Shown here in pieces: positions 40,501-49,500 of a stretch of DNA of 64,000 nucleotides. Source of the DNA: Channa striata (taxonomy: Eukaryota > Chordata > Actinopteri > Anabantiformes > Channidae); assembly GCA_033026295.1 (NCBI GenBank), contig CM065184.1:15565501-15629500 (forward strand), in the 5' to 3' direction. The notes beneath the pieces are model-generated. The model made no database searches. It had not been told where the DNA came from and saw only the letters and a list, made by a program, of their open reading frames with translations. Numbering within the stretch: position 1 is the stretch's first letter; each line of letters begins with the position of its first letter. The position numbers and the translations under genes were made by a program.

Positions 40501-43500
40501 AGATGGGGCTTGGGCACATAGGATAGGCATATCTATAACTCCTGACATTATACACTGCCTTAACCTCTACCTTAACAAGTTATAAAATCAGCTGTCCTTA
40601 CTGAGTACGGAGAGAAACAGTAGACATTTGGGGATAGTAAAAATCAGAGTTGTGTATTGTTAAAACTCAAAATGTTGTAATGTCTTTATGCATGCAGGTA
40701 CAAGCAGCTCCTGCAGAGGAGGGGGGAGCTGGAGGAGCTGGAGAAAAATCTAAAGGAGCAGCAGGACAAGATGGCCTTGGAGAACCAGGCACACCAAGCC
40801 ACAACAGATCAGTGCAGACTGCTCAAAGAGGAAAATGACAGGTTATATTAACTTGCTTCACTGGTATTACGTTACACACTATGTCTATGGCACAGTCTTT
40901 TCCATAAATTACAATTTATCTCTCAAAATGTTCAAATGTGTCTTTTAATAAGTATGCATCTATACAGTATAGTGAGAAGTGCCTCTGCTCTCCACTCAGA
41001 CTGAATACTACCTATCGTCAACTGCTGAAGGACAATGAGAACCTTCAGCTGGAACACAAAAACATAAAGAGCCAGTTAAACGGTGCCAAGCTGGAGCAGA
41101 CTAAGCTGGAAGCAGAGTTCTCCAAGCTGAAAGAGCAGTACCAACAGCTGGACATCACCTCCACCAAGCTCACCAACCAGTGTGAGGTGGGGACGCTCAA
41201 CTTTCTCCTCTCTTTGGGTTTTACTATTATGTGTCTGTGTGGATCTTTTATTTACACCTTTTAATTTAAGATCTTTGTTGACCTGACTTCTTAAGTCAGC
41301 TGTATTGTGGGGAGGTTTTTTCTTAAATTGATCATATTTGATCTGGGTTTCATGACGTCTAATATTATTTTATATAATTTTGAGATTTCATTTTAATACA
41401 TCCGTTTATGTGGTTCTGTGGGTAGTTATTGAGCCAGCTGAAAGGAAACCTGGAGGAGGAGAATCGTCACCTCTTGGATCAGATCCAGACATTGATGCTA
41501 CAGAATCGTACGCTGTTGGAGCAGACCATGGAAAGCAAAGACCTGTTCCATGTAGAGCAAAGACAATACATGTAAATCCCTCAAAACAATCTCCTAAACA
41601 CGTTGTCTTTATTGGTTGGTGCCCACAATTACTTTGGCACTTTGACCCTCATTTTCTTTGGTGATGAGATCTCCAAGCAAATAAGATCCATTTATATTTG
41701 CATGGTATGCACGCTCACATTGTACGGTCTTATTTGATCTTCTTTCCTTTCTTTTCTATTCAGAGACAAGCTGAATGAGTTGAGAAGACAGAAGGAAAAG
41801 CTGGAGGAGAAGATAATGGACCAGTACAAGTTTTATGATCCCTCACCACCACGCAGGTAAAAGCAACTTTATCCAGTTAAACAAGTTAAAAACAAATGGA
41901 TTATGTTAAAGGTGGGGTTATTCCAGTAAACTGGGGTGCATCAAATATTCATGGCCTGTGGAGGGTTAAACAGGTACATGCTGCAGTGTTGTTTTCAATT
42001 CCAAGCATCTCATATGGGCAGATTTAGAGAGTGAAAGAAAGATGGGCAATATTTGTTTTCTCGTTTTATTTTTTGCTCTTTGCACTTCCTGTTGTCTCTC
42101 TCATTTGCAGGCGTGGCAATTGGATTACTCTAAAGATGAGGAAATTGATCAAACCGAAGAGCAGAGAGAGGATGCGTTCTCTCACGCTAACTCCATCTCG
42201 TTCTGAGTCTGGCGATGGTTTCCTCTCCTTTCCACAGGACAGCCAGGACAGTTCATCTGTAGGATCTGGCTCCAACTCACTGGATGACACACTCACTAAT
42301 AAGAAGAGTGAGTACCAAGAAAACATCTACACAGACACAAAACAGAAACACATACAGATGGAGGCCCAAGATTCAATTTAGATCAGCTAGTTTTAACTTT
42401 GACTGAGGGAACTTGTCTTAGCATGCTTAGGATAAAATAAATGAGCAGTTTTAAACTTGTACTCACCCTATCAAAGAATATGCAGTTAAATGTGCTATTA
42501 AATGCAGTTTCATACACTAATTTACATCTTGTGCTGAATACTAAACACACATGCTCCTAACCACATTAAAATAGTGTGTTTGTGTGGTTAAAAAAAATAG
42601 GTCTTTTCTCCCTTAACTGCTCCTTTGCTTCTTTATCTCTCTCTCTGCAAAGGGAGGAGAGGGCAGCAGTCCCATGCCCACGGGCAGGGTTCTACCAATG
42701 GTATGCTGCGGATGGGTAGGGTGGGCGGGGTTTGTGACCCGACTCTCAGGGCATGTTTTTGTGAGTCCATTGTCCATGTCTCACAGCTGACAAACACGCA
42801 AATGTTGAGCTGCACAGCACTAGAAGATTGCCTTGATCACTGACCTGGTTGTTAACAAGTAGTTTATTCTCTATTGGAAGCAAGAGAGGATTGCTTGATT
42901 TCTGTAAGCTTTTGTACGTCTAAGGGGTCCGCTAAAGTGTTGGAAAACCATAGAATGAGTTGGGTAATGTGGGTATAGGGTTTTAATAGCTAGTTGTCAT
43001 TGCTAAGTCTTTGCTAGAAAGCAATTAAGAATATATCTTATCGTTTTAAGAAGAAGATAATTCTAAGTTTAAATCACATGTACAGTCTTGATTCGTCAAC
43101 AAAATGGTCAACGTTAAAGACGTAAACATTCGTATGTTTTGAACCAGGTCTACGTCACCTTCGCCCAACAGATCAATGGCTGATTAACTTTCAGTTAAAA
43201 TCATAACAACCTGCTGGTCTGTGCAGTTCACCTCAATGTAAACAGGAAATGCCCCGTAATGTAGCATCATAGCTATTAAAAGGTGCAATTGTGACTTACC
43301 GGGAGCCAATGCAAGATGTGTTACATTACAGGCTGCTCATATTCAGTTGTATTTAGTGTTATTATATGGGGTAGTAGGGTTACAACCTTTTAATAAGTAT
43401 GCTCTGTTAAATCTCACAAATGTGTGCTAAATCACACATTAAATAAAAGCAAATGTTGCCTTAAACAACTATGTATTAAGCTGTACATTATAACACCTAT

Positions 43501-46500
43501 ACAAAAACATTACCCAGTCAAGTACGTAATAATGAAATGAGTAGCTACGAATTCTCTCTGGTTCTTAGAAAATGTCTTTAGTGGAAACTCTAAAGTCCTC
43601 CCTGATGCTGCCTTTTCACCTTTTCACCCTTCTGATTGCACCCTTTAATACTGTTCATCATCTTTATCCCATCTAGGTGTTCACACATGTTGTGTACTGT
43701 ATGTAATGCTGAACAATCTGTTGGTAATGTAGAATACAACACTCATGACACCATGCGTGCATGTGTTGTTGCTGTTTGTGTGCTGATAGTTTGGGTGCGT
43801 CTTTGCCTCTGTTTAAGTGCAGATTTTATTTAAGTTTGTGTTTTTGAACAGATATCTATAATATAATTTAGTTTTTAAAAAAGTCTGTGGAGGACATTTC
43901 ATTTCATCCAAGAGTTGTTTTTAAGTGATAAGTTATAAAACTTAATTGTCACAGTTTATTAATGAAGCTAGGTCAAAAAACAGAGCCTGAACACAATCTG
44001 AGCTTTGAAAAACAAAACTGTGCATAATGCTACTTGCACAAACTTTACAATACAGTGTATGTTTTTCCTCCATTAACTTAATAAAGAGTATTTGAATAGA
44101 CTGAAATACAATCCTATTATAAGCCAAGGAAGCTTTGTAATAACATGATTCATCCCCAAAGGCATATATTGTAGTGTCTGTTGTATTGTTGTCTGTCTCA
44201 GCTCTCTCCCCTGGCTCTGTTTGTGAAAAAGTTAACCACATCCCTCTGTTTTGCCCTCCTTTTTATTTTTTTTCTGTTCCTCCACCTCCCTGGGCTTGTT
44301 CTGTCACTTTCTCTCCCTTGTCTGTTTCTGGCTGTACTCTGACAGCTATAAAGTTGCCTTTCATGAGGAACAGATCCAAGGACAAAGACAAGACCAAGGC
44401 CATCTACCGGCGCTCCATGTGTAAGACCTCAGTTAGCTGCCACACTGGCTTTTCTCCATCTCCTGCTCCTTTCATCAAACTAGGAGAAACAAGAAAGGAA
44501 CAACCACTGATGTCACTGTGTCTGCAGTGTGGGGGTGTGATAGTGTTGCACTTAATGTTTAAAGTGTGCATTCATTTGGCTTCACTTTCTATTAAATATT
44601 CAGGACAGAGTTTGAGTATTTCACAGTTATGTCTATGATTTAGAGACCTCTGCACATGATTTACTAAATGTTCAAGTGAAGTATTAGTTGCAGTCACTTT
44701 ACGCCTGCATTGCATTAAGTGTCATCAGTGGCTTGTTCTCAAAATATTTTCCTAGTAACCCATAATCCTTTGTCACCCCCTGCCGCCTTCACTCCTTCCT
44801 GTGAAGTGTCTCCTGTTAGCTTTTGTCAGCTTTCACCACTATAGTGTCACTTTGCTCTCACTATTAGTTGATGAATGACTAACACAAAGCTCACTAACTT
44901 TATCTTGAAGCAAAGATGTGTACAAATGTAGGTCTAACCTTAAACCTTAAAACTGCTTCGGCAGTGGGGATTTCCTATTTCTTTGTAGTGTCAGGTAGTT
45001 TGATATTCCTCTCTTAATTTAGTGTCTAATGTTAGTCAATTGATTGTGATAAGTTGCCCATTTTACAGTAATTATCAGGCAGCTTGTCTTGTGCTTTGTG
45101 TTTGATTTTGTTTGGATATATCAAATGAAAGTGTGTGTGTGTGTGTGTGTGAGAGAGGGGGGAAGAACTTGTTTTCCATCTGCTTGTAGTGTGTGTTCCT
45201 GTTTTTCATTACAGCTTGATGTAAAAATCACTAAACCCCCATCAACGCTGCTCACACTCGCCATGAAGGATCTGAAATGAAGCCTTTTATTGTATCTGTA
45301 TCTTGCTCTCTTCATGTGTTTCTGCCTTTTTCTTTTGCTTTGTCAGCTTGCTGCATTTCAAATCTTATACCGCTGACATGGATTTGCCTCACTTTGATCT
45401 GTTGTGTACAGTGCTGCTTCTGTTGCTTAGAGCAGCCTTGCATGCCTTCATGCTTCTCTACCGTTGCATAAGGCTCGGGGAGGGGGGGTGCATAAAGGTG
45501 GTGGTGTTGTCACCTCCAAAACACGTCTCTAATGTGAACCAAGTAAAAAGCATGACACATTGTGCAGCTGCCGTCTTTATGCACTTAGATCACGTTGGCA
45601 TTGTGTTTTGAACATGTTTTTATAGTAGTGTATGCCTGCATGTGCTTTGACTTCTGAAGGGCTAGAATGTTGCATTTGGTGCATTGAACAAGTTAAATGT
45701 TTCTCTTAATATTGATTTAGACCAAAATAGCAATTTTGACAGGCTAATAGGACAATTCTCTATTGTTCCATGCTTACTGTGGGAGTTGAGCCTTGTCCTT
45801 TATAAGCCTACTATATAATTTAATATACAGTGAACAATAGTAAGGAACTTCTGGCAACCTATAGAACTTTGCAGGACTTTAATCTGAGTCATTTTGTACA
45901 GGGGTTACTAAATGTCTCAAATGTATTTAAAATTGGAAAAATAAATAATTTGTCTATAAAATATATATTTATAATTAAACATTTCCCCTCCATGCAGCTA
46001 TGAATGACCTGCTGCAGACTATGGCAGTGGCTGGGGGTCCTGGGGCCCACTGGATTTGCAGCACAGAGAACTTAGACGGTGCTGAGGCTGGAGATGGCAG
46101 CATGGCCAGTGACAGCAGGCGCAGCGGACAACGCATGAAAGAACTTGCCTTTTCCACCAATGCTATTGACTTTGCCACCCTCACCTTGCCCACTCCAGGG
46201 CACAGTAGAGCTAAGCTGCGCCTTCAGGTCAAAGGTCAGGGTGCTGGTTTTTTTTTTTCATTGTTGGACATTTTGGGTTAAAAAAATGTATATATGCATG
46301 TTTGGAATTTTGCACAAGATCCACATTTCTAAACTTGCAAGATCAGTAAAGAAGGAGGTTGTTGTTATTAATTTGATTAAGGAAAAAGAGAAGAATAATT
46401 TTTTGTTTCGACAGAGATTGCCTCATGTGAGGATGTTGCCAGCTCCCTAGATGACCCCAAGAGTCAAGGTAAGACCTGACTTAAAACTAAGTCAAATGTA

Positions 46501-49500
46501 AATGAAATGGATGCTTAATTGCGGCAGGTTCTCAGCACCAGCTGCAAATCTGAACGTCTTTCAAGTGTAGAGGAAAGATTGACAAGCGACCAAAAAAAGG
46601 TGGGTCATGTCCTCAGCAGTGCCACTACTAATCTTTCAGCTGCCTTACTGTACTTTGATTAAGCCTGATCTACAATTGGGAAAGCAATTTTAGTGGCACA
46701 CTAGAGAGAGAGATCAGTGTGCATTGAAAGTAGGATTGACTTTATTCCAGGCTTTAAGACGTTATCCAGGGCAGTTAATCTGTGGCCAGGCAACTGCTCA
46801 AGAGTTCTGTGCCACTCCAATGTCGATGACCCAGTTGTTAAACAGCCACTGGCACTTGTCAAGCACTCAGGCTATGACTAAATCCCATTGCCATCATGTT
46901 GTAGTCTCTGAAGATCAATAAACCAGTTCTTCGGGACACTGGTGTAGCATTAGGGCCCCACCTGGATTTAGTGGAGCTGATGGGTTCCCAGAATGCATTA
47001 ATAAAATTCAATACATTATTGTGAGATGCGTTTCCTGAGTATGTCTCCACTCTCACTCATGCACCAGACATTACTTAAAGTAAAAACCATTAGGTCATCT
47101 TCTACAGATGGTGTATGCTATGGATTTTTCAAGCAACCTTTATGGATGCCATGACATTTCCTTTTTTTTACCCTAGATTTCAATATGTGTTTTGAACCAT
47201 TACGGCATATTTAAGTTAACTTTCTCTTACTTTTGATGCTGATCAATAAAGGTACATTTTGCAGTCTAATTCGGTGTCACCCATGTCCTGTAAACCAGTT
47301 AGAAATAATGTCACGCTCCCTGATTTCCAGCCGAGACTGTCCCTGCCAACACAACTCTCCTTTTTTTACTTTTCCTTTTGTTTTTTTGACCCTCACACTC
47401 AGTTTACCCAAGGCACAAAGCCACTAATTTTGTCTTTATTTCTGTTTTCCCCACACTCTGTCATCCTGCATTTTTCTCTCAGTTCCTCCTTTTCCCTGAG
47501 GTGAATTGGTCATCCTTGGGTTTATGCATCCCTGTCCTCCCTGTCAGTAATTTCTTTGTTTACCGACTGGACATACTGGCGCTGCAGCCTGGCTCTAAGC
47601 CACTCGTGCCGTCCCTCTGCCTGGCATGAGCCATCTGCTGCCCCAGCAGGAGCCATTCAGTTAAACTGTGGCCATATGTGTTGCACTTTGTGCTGGTGCT
47701 TTGTGAGGATACATGTATGTTTATATATGTCCTAACCCTGCGTATGTGTCTGCACGCATGTCTTCCCTCTTGTCTCTTACCCAGCCTCCAGGCCCTCCAG
47801 TCTCCATAGCAACAGGACCACCAGTAGTAATAGTAACAATAACTCCCACCTCACTTCTCCCATGGAGGGCAAAGGTACGATCCCTCCATAAACTGCCATT
47901 CACTGCTCGTCTTCTCTCAGCCAACTTTCCTGTTTTGCCTCTTTTATCTGTGGCTTTAATCATTTTACGTCTTTAAAGTTTGTGTCCTTTTGTGAATATT
48001 GGATAAAAATTTAAGATTGGTTTGTCCACATTCAGAGGTTGAGGATTTTTGTACAGTACATTTCATACATGGTTTCATTTGACAAATCCAAATCGGGGAC
48101 ATGTGCACACTAATTAGAAATCATTATATATTGAACATATGTTTTTTTTATTATACATTTTCTTTAATATTAATAGCTTCTAGTTTTTAAGTTATTTGTG
48201 TAGGATGGAAAGTGTAAATGAACAATCTAATCACAGCCTCCCCCTCCCATAGGCACGTTGAACGGCAGCCTCAGCAGGCCTCAGAGTGAGAGCAGTGGAG
48301 AGTTCAGCCTGAGTTTGGACCAAGAGGTGTGGTCTAGCAGCGGCAGCAGCCCCGTTCAGCAGCCCACCTCCTCGCGCTCCTCCAAACAAAGCCCCCTGCA
48401 GCTCCGCAGGTCCCTCGACCCATCAACGACCACCGCCACAGGCACCCCTGGCCAGTCCCAGATCAGGAAGACAGGATCCCCTGGCAATGAGGTGCTCTCC
48501 CTGCAGCAATTCCTGGATGAGGGTATTGATCCTGCAGAAGTAAGGGCTCTAACTCTCGATTATTGATAGAAATTGCTGTTGGGTTATTGTTTGATTAAAC
48601 CTGCAGATAGAGACCACTAAACAGTTATAGCATAGAAACGTTTTTTTATTGGTGCTGTTTTTCTGTCTTCTGTAGTCTGGCAGTCAGGAGAACCTTACTG
48701 TGGACTCGCCTCGTCTCTCCACTTCTTCCGAACATGTGCAAAAAGAACGTGTGTCCTCGAAGGGGCGGGGCATATTGCGCTCATCAAGTGGGAAAGCAAC
48801 ACCCGTTACCTCAGATCGTCCACCGAGATCCTCGGGACAACCGGGACGTCCTACGCTACGTAAGGCAGAGAGCACCCGAGTGAAGGGCTCCGTCATGGTC
48901 CGCTCAAGTCTGTCTTCGCAAGGCAAAGCCACGTCTGTCTCTGAACGCCTGGACTCTGCGTCCTCTACGCTGCCCCGAGCCAGCAGCGTCATCTCCACAG
49001 CTGAAGGCACCACACGCCGCACCAGCATCCACGATCTGCTGTCCAAGGACAATCGGCAGCCTGTGTCGGTCGACTCTGCTCCTCCTGTCGCTTCTACCAA
49101 GACTGGGGTACGCCCCCAGCCTACACCTAGTGAGTACCACCTAAAGGGACCCCTTACCACCACCCCTACCCCCTTGCCAAAGTCACTCAGTTTACCTTGC
49201 CATAGCATGGAAGACCCCGATCTCTCAACCCTCGAGTCTTTTCTCGGCCCTTCTTTCACTGTGGAGTCAGTGTTCATGGACTCCATCTTTAGTGAGCCTG
49301 GGGGCAAAAACCTCCCCTTCCTGTCTCTAAACCCCACCCTAGTTAGCAATATCAGTGGGCCTCCTGTTACAAATAAAACACACCCACCTCCTATCACAAA
49401 CCAGGCAGCTCACAGCCAATCAAACGGCCAAATAAGATCCACCCCAGCCGGTACCAAAGAGTCTAATGCGGGTGTAGATCCTAACCGTGAGAGCAATTTG

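Larger units (their letters stand above)
42308..45997 (+). other. ccdc88a: ccdc88a introns around cassette exons
   Basis: 3.7 kb holding the conserved cassette exon at 44346 and the weaker candidate at 42653. There is a (GT)n run at 45131-45150. Nothing else is recognised. Confidence 0.65.

Noticed and set aside
48684..49397. 237-codon open frame on the - strand
   Set aside because: It is antisense to the intact, conserved terminal girdin exon and has no family resemblance of its own.
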